Shown one piece after another: positions 16,177-26,673 of a stretch of DNA of 64,000 bases; position 1 is the first letter of the stretch, and each line of letters begins with the position of its first letter. The notes under the pieces are model-generated. The model did no database searches. It was not told the origin of the DNA and saw only the letters and a list, made by a program, of their open reading frames with translations. Origin of the DNA: Terriglobia bacterium (GTDB lineage Bacteria > Acidobacteriota > Terriglobia > JAIQFV01); the NCBI GenBank assembly GCA_028716525.1, contig JAQUPQ010000009.1, positions 41,539 to 105,538 on the forward strand. Direction: 5' to 3'. The translations under genes and the position numbers were made by a program.

Positions 16177-16788
16177 TTACAGCCTTTGAGATTTGGAGTT
16201 TCGCAACAGCTCCAGGAACTCGAGGCGGGTTTGTTGTTCCTGTCGGAAGCATCCCAACATGGAGCTTGTCATGGCCAGGGAGTTTTGTTTTTCAACTCCA
16301 CGCATGATCATGCACAGATGTTGAGCTTCGATGACGACCGCCACGCCCAGAGGATTGATTTCTTCATTGAGGGTTTCAGCGATTTGGCAGGTGAGCCGTT
16401 CCTGAATTTGCAACCGTCGTGAAAACATCTCAACCAAGCGGGCAATTTTGCTGAGGCCGATGACTTTTTGATTGGGGAGGTAAGCCACATGGCACTTGCC
16501 GAAGAAAGGAAGCAAGTGGTGTTCACACAAGCTGAACAGGTCGATGTCCTTCACGATCACCATTTCATCGTATTGCACCGTGTAAAGGGCATTGTTCAAA
16601 ACGAGTTTGGAGTCTTCTTGATAACCCTGCGTCAAGTAGTTCAGAGCTTTGGCCACGCGTTGGGGGGTTTCCAGCAATCCTTCGCGGTCCGGATCTTCTC
16701 CCACCCGAACCAACAATTCGCGAATCAGTTCTTCGAGTGTTGCTTCCTGGAGTGGTTTATCAGTGCGTGTCAAACCGGATTTCGACAT
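16177..16788 (-). CDS. folE: GTP cyclohydrolase I
   Basis: FolE converts GTP to 7,8-dihydroneopterin triphosphate, the entry step to folate/pterin synthesis. The 203-residue form from the ATG at 16788 ([11 protein letters not shown]) shows the Zn ligands C88, H91 ([11 protein letters not shown]) and C159 (EAQHLCM), and the family motifs TPQRVAKA and [16 protein letters not shown] longer frame from a TTG at 16857 is less likely, because GAGG/GGA sites precede the ATG. It is near the Fe-S locus but separated by 111 bases, and no other folate gene is present. Confidence 0.95.
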   Translation of the reverse strand: MSKSGLTRTDKPLQEATLEELIRELLVRVGEDPDREGLLETPQRVAKALNYLTQGYQEDSKLVLNNALYTVQYDEMVIVKDIDLFSLCEHHLLPFFGKCHVAYLPNQKVIGLSKIARLVEMFSRRLQIQERLTCQIAETLNEEINPLGVAVVIEAQHLCMIMRGVEKQNSLAMTSSMLGCFRQEQQTRLEFLELLRNSKSQRL

Positions 16789-16899
16789 GAGTTCCGTCCT
16801 CAATATTCCTGAATCCTTCCGGAGTTTGTAGGTATGGGAAATGTAAAGATCGGGCAAGCGCGTGGACGGTCCAGCGGTTTCCTAAAGCGGTCTGTGGAA

Positions 16900-17136
16900 T
16901 CATTCAAAAGCTGAAACCGGGATGACGTGATCGAAATCCGGGATTTCGGCGCGCAAGGTCTCTTCGATGCCGAATTGCAGTGTCATCATCGAACTGGGGC
17001 ATCCCATGCAGGCGCCCACCAATCGAATCTTGGCGCAATTTTCGACCACTTCCACGAGCTCGACGTTGCCGCCGTCCATCATAATCGCCGGACGGATCTT
17101 GTCGAGCACATCCTCCACTTGTTCGCGTGTAACCAA
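16900..17136 (-). CDS. NifU C-terminal-type Fe-S protein
   Basis: This 78-residue stand-alone NifU-C/Nfu domain carries the CxxC cluster-binding motif in GACMGCPSS (residues about 43-46) and the family signature VEDVLDKIRPAIMMDGGNVELVEV. Such proteins hold a [4Fe-4S] cluster at a dimer interface and pass it to client enzymes. The best start is a TTG at 17136, with GGGAG 8 bases upstream, giving MVTREQVEDVL. The frame continues upstream but without family similarity. Last gene of the minus-strand set merR-iscS-iscU-nfu, 55 bases after iscU. Confidence 0.9.
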   Translation of the reverse strand: MVTREQVEDVLDKIRPAIMMDGGNVELVEVVENCAKIRLVGACMGCPSSMMTLQFGIEETLRAEIPDFDHVIPVSAFE

Positions 17137-17191
17137 TCCACTTCTCCCGAATCGGCCTGGCGCGAAAGTGGAGGGGCCGTGCCCCCAAGGC

Positions 17192-17614
17192 TTATCCTTT
17201 CGCGGTGTCGGCAGACCCGGATGCGCTCTTGACGGCAACACTGAATCGTTTACGGTAGTCTTGAATGGCTGCCTTGATGGCGTCTTCCGCCAAGACGGAG
17301 CAGTGAATTTTCACAGGCGGCAGCTTCAATTCGTTCACGATCTCGGTGTTCTTGATGGAATAGGCCTCGTCGATGGATTTGCCCTTCACCATCTCAGTCG
17401 CCAGACTGGAACTGGCGATGGCGCTCCCGCAGCCGAAGGTTTTAAACTTGGCGTCCTCAATGATTCCTTGATTGTTGATCTTCAGTTGCAACTTCATGAC
17501 GTCCCCGCAGGCAGGCGCACCGACGATGCCCGTACCGACACCCTCTTCGCCTTTCGCAAAGCTGCCGACATTGCGCGGGTTGTTGTAGTGATCAATGACT
17601 TTGGGATCGTACAT
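17192..17614 (-). CDS. iscU: Iron-sulfur cluster scaffold IscU
   Basis: The 140-residue scaffold accepts sulfur from IscS and iron to build [2Fe-2S]/[4Fe-4S] clusters. Conserved ligands are visible: C36 and D38 in APACGDVM, C62 in FGCGSAIASSS, and C105 in LPPVKIHCSVLAEDA. The LPPVK segment (98-102) is the HscA-recognition motif, which fits the presence of hscA and hscB across the divergent promoter. The C-terminus has a short extra tail (SASGSADTAKG). It starts at the ATG at 17614, 88 bases after the iscS stop. Confidence 0.97.
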   Translation of the reverse strand: MYDPKVIDHYNNPRNVGSFAKGEEGVGTGIVGAPACGDVMKLQLKINNQGIIEDAKFKTFGCGSAIASSSLATEMVKGKSIDEAYSIKNTEIVNELKLPPVKIHCSVLAEDAIKAAIQDYRKRFSVAVKSASGSADTAKG

Positions 17615-17702
17615 GCTAACTCCTTAACGATTCGATTTTATCGGCATTCCCGAAAATTCTCATCATATTTTTTTCATTCCTTGATCTCCAGCCGCCCGGC
17701 TC

Positions 17703-18926
17703 TCATTGCTCGGCATTCCAATTGATGGTGTTGAGATCAATCCCTTCCAAAACCATTTCATAAAGCGGCGAGAGTTCACGCAGGCGGGTAACGTGTTTGA
17801 CGACCGCCTCAATGACGTAATCCACTTCCTCTTCCGTGTTGAACCTTCCGACACAAAACCGGATGGACGTGTGCGCCAGTTCGGGTCCCACGCCGATAGC
17901 CGTCAACACATAGGAGGGCTCCAAGCTGGCTGAAGTACAAGCGGAACCCGACGAGACGGCCACGTCTTTCAATCCCATGAGCAACGATTCTCCTTCGACG
18001 AACTCAAAACTCAAATTGACGCTTCCGGGGATGCGTTTTTCGGGATGACCGTTTAAGTGTACATAGTCCAACCGTGTCGTCAGCCCTTCCCGCAGCCTTT
18101 CCCGCAGCCGCTTCAGGCGCTCCATCTCCGCCGGGAGATCTTTCTGGGCCAATTCGCTGGCGGCACCGAATCCCACAATGCCGGGAACATTCAACGTTCC
18201 CGAGCGTTTTCCCTTTTCGTGTCCTCCACCGTGAATCAAAGGCGCAGCTTTGATGAACGGTTTCTTCTTGCGAATATACAGGGCTCCGACACCTTTGGGT
18301 CCATAAATCTTGTGACCGGAAAGCGCCATCAAATCGACCGCCGTCTTCTGCATGTCGATAGGTATCTTGCCGGCCGCCTGAACCGCGTCGCAGTGGAAGA
18401 GAACGCCTTTTTCCTTGGCAATTTCGCCGATCTCCCGGATGGGCTGAACGGTTCCAATCTCGCTGTTGGCGTACATGATGGAAATCAAAATGGTTTTGTC
18501 GGTGATGGCTGCGCGCACCGTTTCGGGATCCACCAAGCCGTACTTATCGACGTCCAGATAGGTGACGTCGTAGCCTTCCTTCTGCAAAAACTTGCAGGAA
18601 TCGAGAACCGCTTTATGCTCGGTTTTCTGCGTGATGATGTGGTTTCCTTTGCTCTTATAACCCCAGGCAATGCCTTTCAACGCCAGATTGTCGGATTCCG
18701 TGGCTCCGCTGGTGAAGATGATCTCATCCGGCGAAGAGGCGTTAATCAGCCGGGCAATTTGCTCGCGGCCCTTCTCGACCGCGGCCTCGGCGATCCATCC
18801 AAAAGAATGAGTGCGGCTGGCGGCGTTGCCGAAATTCTGAGTCAAATAGGGCATCATCGCTTCCAGAACACGAGGATCCAGCGGGGTCGTTGCGTTGTTA
18901 TCCATGTAGATGGGCAGTTTTACCAT
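17703..18926 (-). CDS. iscS: Cysteine desulfurase IscS
   Basis: A PLP enzyme that takes sulfur from cysteine for Fe-S assembly. The 407 residues include the PLP lysine K206 ([12 protein letters not shown]) and the flexible active-site loop with C330 ([17 protein letters not shown]), typical of the group I IscS/NifS enzymes. The start is the ATG at 18926 ([15 protein letters not shown]), after an AGGGA site. Longer frames upstream would overlap the merR gene and lack similarity. It lies 28 bases after the merR stop, so the two are co-transcribed. Confidence 0.97.
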   Translation of the reverse strand: MVKLPIYMDNNATTPLDPRVLEAMMPYLTQNFGNAASRTHSFGWIAEAAVEKGREQIARLINASSPDEIIFTSGATESDNLALKGIAWGYKSKGNHIITQKTEHKAVLDSCKFLQKEGYDVTYLDVDKYGLVDPETVRAAITDKTILISIMYANSEIGTVQPIREIGEIAKEKGVLFHCDAVQAAGKIPIDMQKTAVDLMALSGHKIYGPKGVGALYIRKKKPFIKAAPLIHGGGHEKGKRSGTLNVPGIVGFGAASELAQKDLPAEMERLKRLRERLREGLTTRLDYVHLNGHPEKRIPGSVNLSFEFVEGESLLMGLKDVAVSSGSACTSASLEPSYVLTAIGVGPELAHTSIRFCVGRFNTEEEVDYVIEAVVKHVTRLRELSPLYEMVLEGIDLNTINWNAEQ

Positions 18927-18954
18927 GATTCCCTCATCCATTTCCGATCGGCAA

Positions 18955-19431
18955 TTAAGACACCAAGGCCTTAAAAGTAGTCGGGATTTCTCCTTCGTAA
19001 AAGATGCATTCCTGACAGTAACGTTCCAACGGTTCAAAACGGCATGTGGGGCAGCCTTCGAGCACCCGTAGTGTGCTCTGAAATTCCTCCCGCATCTTCG
19101 TGAGGAATGCAATCTTGAAGTTGAGCGCCTTTTCCTGTTCGCTCAAAATATCTTTGATCTTTCCAACCGCGTCCTTCTTTGTGGCGGCTTGATCTTTGGC
19201 GTTGAATATCGTCTCAATCTCAGACAGCTTCAATCCATACTCTTTGAGGTTGTTGATGGTGATGATCTTGTCGACGCAATCCTGGGAATAGAGACGGTTT
19301 CCGCGGTGGCTGTGATCGGTGGGGTTAATCAAGCCGATCTCCTCATAAAACCGGAGCGTACGAGTTGTTATACCGGTCATTTTGGCCAGCTTACCGATCC
19401 GCATCAATTGACCGTTGCCATTCGTCGACAT
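18955..19431 (-). CDS. MerR-family regulator of the isc locus with C-terminal Cys motif
   Basis: The 158-residue regulator has an N-terminal MerR winged helix-turn-helix ([40 protein letters not shown], about 10-48), a dimerising helix, and a C-terminal motif C127-x2-C130-x8-C139-x2-C142 ([16 protein letters not shown]). The four cysteines could bind an Fe-S cluster or a metal. The start is the ATG at 19431, with GAGGGA 5 bases upstream. It is the first gene before iscS-iscU-nfu and divergent from iscA-iscX-hscB-hscA, the place IscR holds in proteobacteria. No IscR/Rrf2 gene is present. A role as the Fe-S-responsive switch of both operons is inference, supported by a MerR-type dyad in the iscA promoter. 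Confidence 0.9.
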   Translation of the reverse strand: MSTNGNGQLMRIGKLAKMTGITTRTLRFYEEIGLINPTDHSHRGNRLYSQDCVDKIITINNLKEYGLKLSEIETIFNAKDQAATKKDAVGKIKDILSEQEKALNFKIAFLTKMREEFQSTLRVLEGCPTCRFEPLERYCQECIFYEGEIPTTFKALVS

Positions 19432-19450
19432 ACGAATCCCTCGAAAGTTG

Positions 19451-19479
19451 ACGATAACGTAAATTTTATAAGGTGTCAA
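19451..19479 (-). promoter_or_regulatory. Putative promoter of the merR-iscS-iscU-nfu operon
   Basis: On the minus strand, TTGACA (19479-19474) is followed after 17 bases by TATCGT (19456-19451), with a TTATAAAATTT stretch in the spacer. Predicted start near 19444, about 13 bases before the ATG. Confidence 0.5.
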
Positions 19480-19692
19480 GGAATTTGTCCTGGAACGAAA
19501 TTGGACGCGGGCGCCTGCGGGCCTAAGGAATTGCTCCATGAATCGGATCAATGTTATTAAATAACATGTTTATTTACTGTAGCTTATTAGTGTTTATAAT
19601 TATGCGTAAGAGTAGCGATCTCATGTATTCCAAGGGTCTGAGTTAACGTCAGTTATGCATCAGATCATGAATAATAACCATCGATTTTTGAT

Positions 19693-19722
19693 TTGACAAT
19701 ATTTAACTTGGACGTTAAGTTA
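19693..19722 (+). promoter_or_regulatory. iscA promoter with MerR-type spacer dyad
   Basis: TTGACA at 19693-19698 is followed by the dyad TAACTT-GGACGTT-AAGTTA (19704-19722), whose right arm overlaps the expected -10 region. No good -10 hexamer is present at 17 bases (TAAGTT is weak). A dyad between the hexamers of a weak promoter is the classic MerR-activator layout. The reverse complement of the GACGTTAA core recurs at 19643-19650. Confidence 0.6.
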
Positions 19723-19763
19723 CTGGGCGGAGGATATTTGATCGATGGTATCGAGGGAAAGCA

Positions 19764-20084
19764 ATGATAACTCTAACCCCAGCGGCGGCTGAGAAGATTC
19801 AAGAGACCATAAACAAGAAGGGCCATGCGGATGGCGGACTGAGAGTCCGGGTCGTGGGCGGTGGGTGTTCGGGACTGCAATATAATTTAGATTTGGAAAC
19901 CCAGGAACGCAAAGGGGACAAGGTATATGAATCCAGCGGGATCAAGGTGTTCATCGACCTCAAGAGCCTTTTGTATTTGAAGGGGACGGAGATCGATTAC
20001 GTGGACGCCTTGCAGCACGGGGGGTTCAAATTCAGGAATCCGAATGCCCATGGAAGTTGCAGTTGTGGAGAATCCTTCCACTAG
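19764..20084 (+). CDS. iscA: Iron-sulfur carrier IscA (HesB family)
   Basis: A-type Fe-S carrier of 106 residues. The three conserved cysteines are C35 (GGGCSGLQY), C99 and C101 (GSCSCGESF). These bind iron or a cluster in a dimer and pass it to apoproteins. IscA and ErpA are hard to tell apart; context beside iscX-hscB-hscA favours IscA. First gene of the plus-strand half, 42 bases after the MerR-type dyad. Confidence 0.95.
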   Translation: MITLTPAAAEKIQETINKKGHADGGLRVRVVGGGCSGLQYNLDLETQERKGDKVYESSGIKVFIDLKSLLYLKGTEIDYVDALQHGGFKFRNPNAHGSCSCGESFH

Positions 20085-20129
20085 AAATCGCGGCCCGATT
20101 GAGAGTAACCCTTCGCAGCGAGGAATTGC

Positions 20130-20333
20130 ATGGACTGGGATGATACCCAAGAGATTGCCGAAAAGTTGAGCGAGACGCATCCTGAAATTACCGATCCCTA
20201 CTCCATGCGATTCACGGAATTGTTCCAGTGGGTCATTCATTTGGAGGGGTTCGAAGGCGACAAAGCGCCCCAGACCTCGATGGAAGGGAAGCTCGAGAAC
20301 ATCGTCAAAGCCTGGGCCGAATACCTCCAATAA
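20130..20333 (+). CDS. iscX: IscX (YfhJ) Fe-S assembly regulator
   Basis: Acidic 67-residue protein with the IscX pattern: MDWDDTQEIAEKL, PxxDPYSMRFTELFQWV and the closing KLENIVKAWAEYL. IscX binds IscS and iron and tunes the rate of cluster assembly. It is usually the last isc gene in proteobacteria; here it sits between iscA and hscB. The SD before the ATG at 20130 is GAGGAA. Confidence 0.93.
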   Translation: MDWDDTQEIAEKLSETHPEITDPYSMRFTELFQWVIHLEGFEGDKAPQTSMEGKLENIVKAWAEYLQ

Positions 20334-20404
20334 CAAACATTCCCGGCCAACCCGACCCCGAAGTTTCGCCGGCTTCGAGCTGTCCCGAGGCGGAGAAGGA
20401 ATGC

Positions 20405-21115
20405 ATGAGAGTCGTTTGTGTGAATTGTTCATCGCGGGAAGTCGGCCACTGGTGCAGTCATTGTGGCGCTGTTCTTCCGACGCCGGACAATGAGAACTAT
20501 TTTTCGATTCTGGGTCTTCCCCAAAAGATCAATTTGGATGAAGAAATTCTCAAAGAACGGTTCTTTGACCTGAACCGGGCGTTTCATCCCGACCGCTCCT
20601 CCCGGATGAAGGACCCGCGTATGCGCGACATCGCCACTCGTAAATCCACACTTATCAACAACAGCTTCAATACCCTGCGCGATCGCACACGCCGCATTCA
20701 ATATTTAATTCGTCAGGGTCTGGGGGACCGCGAGGAGAAATCGGGGCAGATTCCTTTGACCCTGTTCGATCTCGTTGAACGCGTGAATGACCTCATGGTT
20801 GAACTGAAAGAAGCTAAAGAATCGTCGAAAGCTCCGGGTAGTCCAACCAACGGCCGGAAGGTCAGTGAAGCCGCCAAAGAGCTGGAGGGAGAACTGCAGG
20901 AGTTGGTGGCGCGGCGAGAAGCTTTTGAATCAAATCTCCATTCCAGGGAATCAGAATGGGATGATTTGTGCGATCACACGGAAAATTTTGAGCGTTTGAG
21001 CGCCGACGACCTGGCGGCGCGCCAGCAGATTCTCCAGGCGCTTTCCGTTCGAATGGACGAAATCTCTTATATTGATTCGCTGATCCGGAGAATCAAAGAC
21101 ACGCTCTTCGAGTAA
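20405..21115 (+). CDS. hscB: HscB co-chaperone with N-terminal zinc ribbon
   Basis: J-domain co-chaperone that brings IscU to HscA. The 236-residue form from the ATG at 20405 (AAGGA just upstream) begins with C5-x2-C8-x8-C17-x2-C20 (CVNC...CSHC), a zinc ribbon. It is followed by the J domain (NYFSILGLPQKINLDEEILKERFFDLNRAFHPD, HPD at 61-63) and a long C-terminal helical HscB domain with an inserted charged linker (about 145-165). The typical bacterial HscB lacks the Cys ribbon, while the mitochondrial HSC20 of animals has one. It lies 71 bases after iscX and 7 bases before hscA. Confidence 0.92.
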   Translation: MRVVCVNCSSREVGHWCSHCGAVLPTPDNENYFSILGLPQKINLDEEILKERFFDLNRAFHPDRSSRMKDPRMRDIATRKSTLINNSFNTLRDRTRRIQYLIRQGLGDREEKSGQIPLTLFDLVERVNDLMVELKEAKESSKAPGSPTNGRKVSEAAKELEGELQELVARREAFESNLHSRESEWDDLCDHTENFERLSADDLAARQQILQALSVRMDEISYIDSLIRRIKDTLFE

Positions 21116-21122
21116 CGACTTC

Positions 21123-22976
21123 ATGGCGCAGAAAATCATTGGAATCGATTTAGGAACGACCAACTCGGTCGTGGCGGTCATGGAAGGGGGACAGGTCACG
21201 GTCATTGCCGATGACGATCAGCAGAGGCTGTGTCCTTCCATTGTCGCCGTCAACGACGGCGCGGCGCCTCTGGTGGGCTATCCGGCGCGCAATCAGCTGG
21301 TCGTCAATCCGCGCCAAACCATCTATTCGATCAAACGTTTCATGGGCCGGCGCCATCAGGAAGTTGCGGAAGAAGAAAAGAATATTTCCTATGAAATCGT
21401 GGGCGGGCCCGAGGAGATGGTCAAAGTTCGAGCCGGCCGCCGCATCTTTACACCTCCCGAAGTTTCCGCCATTATTTTGAGAACACTGAAGGACCGGGCC
21501 GAGAAATTTCTTCACTCGGAAATTCAAAAGGCCATTATTACCGTCCCCGCCTATTTTAATGACAGCCAGCGCCAGGCCACCAAGGATGCCGGCGGTTTGG
21601 CCGGATTGGTGGTGGAGCGAATCATCAACGAACCCACGGCAGCGGCCTTGGCCTACGGCCTGGACCGGAAGCAGATCTCCAAGGTGGCGGTGTTTGATTT
21701 GGGCGGCGGAACGTTTGATGTTTCCATTCTGGAATTGTCGGAAGGGATTTTTCATGTGCTGGCGACCAACGGCAACACGCACCTCGGAGGCGACGACATC
21801 GACCGCCGGTTGGTGGAGTGGGTCTATACGGAATTTGAGAAACAGAACGCCTTCCCCCTGAACCGCCAGCCTCAGGTGTTCGAACGGGTGCGGCAGGAAG
21901 CAGAACGCGTGAAATGCGCATTGTCGTTTGAAGATTCTGAGAGTTTCGACCTTCCGATTTTGGAGACGCGGGACGGCAAGGTGTTCAATTTTACCCGCCG
22001 CCTTTCTCGCGCTGACCTGGAATCCTTGGTGCGGGGGATCATCGACCGAACGATCAATCCCTGCCGCCGCGCTCTGGACGACGCCGCTTTGACCCCGGAG
22101 CAGATCAATGAAGTGATCCTGGTGGGCGGTTCCACCCGCATGCCGTTGGTGCGACGGGTGGTTCAGGAAGTATTTCGAAAAGAACCCAACACCAGCGTCA
22201 ACCCCGATGAAGTTGTGGCCATCGGGGCGGCCATTCAGGGAGCGGTTTTGTCGGGAGAAATTTCTGATGTGTTGTTATTGGATGTGAATCCGCTTTCGCT
22301 GGGAATTGAAACGTACGGCGGAGCCATGAGCAAGTTGATTTTCCGGAATTCACCTATTCCCGCGACGGCCAAGGAAGTATTTACGACGGCGGTGGACCAC
22401 CAAACCGCCATCGATGTTCACATTCTTCAAGGCGAGCGGGAAATGGCGGCCGACAACCGCACCTTGGCGCGCTTTGCCTTGTCGGGTATTTCACCCCAGC
22501 CGGCCGGCGCTCCCCGGATCGAAGTCACCTTCACCATCGACGTCAATGGAATCCTGAATGTGGCGGCGCGCGACCTTGCCACCGGCAAAGAGGAGCACTT
22601 CGAAGTGAAGCCGAGCTACGGCTTAACGGAAGAAGACGTCAACCGTCAGGTGGATGAGTCGATTGAACACGCCTTTGACGACATGGACCGGCGCATGTGG
22701 GTGGAACACAAAGCCGAGGCCGAACGGGTGCTGGCGGCCACTCACAAGGCGCTCTCGCAGCATTCCGGTAAACTGGATGGCGGGCAGTTGGAAAAGATCG
22801 ACGCGCTCATCACTCGCACCGAGAAAGCCCTGGCCGCGGAAGATTGGCACGAACTCAAGTCGGCGCTGGATGCTTTGAACGAAGCCACCATTCCTTTGGC
22901 CGAAGTCATGGTGACAGAGGCCATCAAGAAGGAAGGCGCACCCGGTCCCTCTGGACACGATCCCGGGTCACACTGA
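21123..22976 (+). CDS. hscA: Fe-S assembly Hsp70 chaperone HscA
   Basis: Hsp70-family ATPase that works with HscB on cluster-loaded IscU. The 617 residues comprise the nucleotide-binding domain (IGIDLGTTNSVVAV; FDLGGGTFDVSIL; VGGSTRMPLVRR) and the substrate-binding domain, ending in a helical lid. The length is typical of HscA (about 615-620) and shorter than DnaK. The TAC-like first residues MAQKIIGIDLG would also suit DnaK; its place after hscB and the LPPVK motif in IscU favour HscA. The usual fdx gene is missing after it; a DUF4149 gene follows instead. Confidence 0.92.
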   Translation: MAQKIIGIDLGTTNSVVAVMEGGQVTVIADDDQQRLCPSIVAVNDGAAPLVGYPARNQLVVNPRQTIYSIKRFMGRRHQEVAEEEKNISYEIVGGPEEMVKVRAGRRIFTPPEVSAIILRTLKDRAEKFLHSEIQKAIITVPAYFNDSQRQATKDAGGLAGLVVERIINEPTAAALAYGLDRKQISKVAVFDLGGGTFDVSILELSEGIFHVLATNGNTHLGGDDIDRRLVEWVYTEFEKQNAFPLNRQPQVFERVRQEAERVKCALSFEDSESFDLPILETRDGKVFNFTRRLSRADLESLVRGIIDRTINPCRRALDDAALTPEQINEVILVGGSTRMPLVRRVVQEVFRKEPNTSVNPDEVVAIGAAIQGAVLSGEISDVLLLDVNPLSLGIETYGGAMSKLIFRNSPIPATAKEVFTTAVDHQTAIDVHILQGEREMAADNRTLARFALSGISPQPAGAPRIEVTFTIDVNGILNVAARDLATGKEEHFEVKPSYGLTEEDVNRQVDESIEHAFDDMDRRMWVEHKAEAERVLAATHKALSQHSGKLDGGQLEKIDALITRTEKALAAEDWHELKSALDALNEATIPLAEVMVTEAIKKEGAPGPSGHDPGSH

Positions 22977-22997
22977 TTCTTAAATCGCCCTCTCCCT

Positions 22998-23477
22998 ATG
23001 ATCAAGACGCTGCGGTTCTTTCAAGTTCTCATGTTGGTGCTATGGCTCGGAGGAATGTTCTTCTTCGGGGCGATTCTGGCTCCTTCGGCATTCCAGTCTC
23101 TCCCCAATCAGAGGATAGCCGGAAATCTGGTGAGCCTGACGCTGGGGAGATTAAGTCTTCTTTCGGGAGTGGCGCTGGCGATTTTCTTCGGATTGGCGCT
23201 GCTTCGTTCTCAGCTCGAAAAGAGGGTGCTGACGCGAGGTCGACGCTGGATGATGGTGGGGGTGGTCCTTGCCTTTGCCCTGGTCCTCTATCTTCGATAT
23301 GGAATCGATGCGCGGATGCATGAGCTTCGGATGACGGGAAACGGAATTGAGAGCCTGGCTCCCGACGATCCGCATCGTCTCGAATTTGATCGCCTGCATC
23401 GCCGCTCCACAGCTTTGTTTGGATTGGAATTTATCGCGGGTCTATTCGTATTGAGACAGTTTGTTGTGGAGGAGTGA
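22998..23477 (+). CDS. DUF4149 membrane protein
   Basis: Inner-membrane protein of 159 residues with four predicted TM helices: about 7-27 (FQVLMLVLWLGGMFFFGAI), 48-68, 84-103 and 137-156. It carries the family pattern WLGGxFFxGxxxAPxxF near the N-terminus and a conserved LHRRSTALFGLEFI segment. Function unknown. It starts 21 bases after hscA, so it may be co-transcribed, but no known role in Fe-S assembly is established. Confidence 0.8.
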   Translation: MIKTLRFFQVLMLVLWLGGMFFFGAILAPSAFQSLPNQRIAGNLVSLTLGRLSLLSGVALAIFFGLALLRSQLEKRVLTRGRRWMMVGVVLAFALVLYLRYGIDARMHELRMTGNGIESLAPDDPHRLEFDRLHRRSTALFGLEFIAGLFVLRQFVVEE

Positions 23478-23791
23478 GGTGCCGTTGTTTCGGTTTTGCG
23501 AAGCAGTTCCTTATGCCCCGGTGGATCGGGGCACCCAGGAGCATGAAAACAAATGCTTCGGTCTGTGGACGACCGTTCACCGTGGAGACGCTGAGGTCGT
23601 CGAGACTGCGCAGAGAACCTTCCGGACGTTTTCTGAGTAAAGGACTCTCCCCGGCACCTGACACCCGACACCTTTTTTCGAGGCAGACCCTGAGGACATG
23701 AAAATAAAACATCTTGGCCCGATCAAGCTCCTCCGGGCGAGAAGTTTTAGCCCAACACATGATTCTTGGAGATAACTGCAGAAGGAAACTT
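23478..23791. other. Non-coding stretch with word repeat between convergent genes
   Basis: 314 bases without a gene, between the convergent DUF4149 and YqaA genes. It holds a 7-bp perfect hairpin (TGCCCCG 23515-23521 / CGGGGCA 23528-23534) and a word repeat GGCACCTGACACCCGACACC followed by a T-run (23654-23677) of the family at 332-549. No terminator with a clean stem and T-run was identified. Confidence 0.5.
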
Positions 23792-24397
23792 CTACACGGC
23801 GGGTTTCTTCTTCCTTAACAGCAAGTAGACAGCGAATATCGCAAGAACTGAAATGACGAGAGACAGCGCCACGGTCAAATAGTGTTGGCGCATCCAGTCT
23901 CCCGCATGTTGGCCGAGCTGCAGTGCCAAATATCCCTCCAGATAATATCGAATTCCTCGTCCCACCGTTATGGCCAGCAAAAATCTGGGCCAGCTGATCT
24001 CGAAGACTCCGGCGGATATGACAAAAAGTTTGAAAGGGGTGGGTGGCGGCAGCAGGGAAGGGATAATGACAGCCAGAATTCCAAATTTCTGATACCAGCC
24101 GCTGACGCGCGCCACTTTGCCGGCGTCAAATCTCTTCCGGAGAAGTGCCCTTCCGCCTTTTTTCCCGACGTAGAACAACAGCGCGCAACCCAGTATCGAT
24201 CCGATGAGTGTCGAGGTTGAAAACAGCAGCATACGTCGCGCATTGTGAAAAGAGTTGGCGATGATCAGGATATCGTTAATCTCAGGAAAAGAAAGAAAGG
24301 ACGAATCCAAAAAGGCGATGGCCCCGACCCCGAAGACTCCTAACGACAAGGCATAGGCTTCCAAAAGTTTTGCGAGGTGAGTTATGAACCGGATCAT
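23792..24397 (-). CDS. YqaA-type VTT/DedA-family membrane protein
   Basis: The 201-residue membrane protein belongs to the VTT (SNARE-associated, DedA-like) group. It has the re-entrant motif region FLDSSFLSFPEINDILIIA near the N-terminus, the LLPPPTPFKLFVISAGVF motif at about 115-132 and a C-terminal TM helix ending in RKKKPAV. DedA/VTT proteins are proposed lipid scramblases or transporters in the inner membrane. The ATG at 24397 has no obvious Shine-Dalgarno. Confidence 0.85.
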   Translation of the reverse strand: MIRFITHLAKLLEAYALSLGVFGVGAIAFLDSSFLSFPEINDILIIANSFHNARRMLLFSTSTLIGSILGCALLFYVGKKGGRALLRKRFDAGKVARVSGWYQKFGILAVIIPSLLPPPTPFKLFVISAGVFEISWPRFLLAITVGRGIRYYLEGYLALQLGQHAGDWMRQHYLTVALSLVISVLAIFAVYLLLRKKKPAV

Positions 24398-24587
24398 GGA
24401 GAAAAAGTGCGCGCCTTTCCAAAAAAGTAGACCCCAGGCGGGGCCGTGCTGCTCACGTCGGAGTGGCGCCCGAATGCTCCATTGTGAGCCCTCCCACAGC
24501 GTAAAAGACCGCCCATCATATCGGACGCCTGCAGGCGTGTCAAAAGGTTCGTCGGTGTGGCTTGAGTGAATTCGCTTCTTTCGCTAG

Positions 24588-26627
<2,040 letters not shown>

Positions 26628-26673
26628 GCCGGTCGTCCTCGGCGTTTTCAGATTCTGAGCTTTTCCATCCCGC

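Noticed and set aside
20228..20404. Upstream extension of hscB
   Set aside because: Overlaps iscX in another frame and has no similarity; the ATG at 20405 with AAGGA fits the family.
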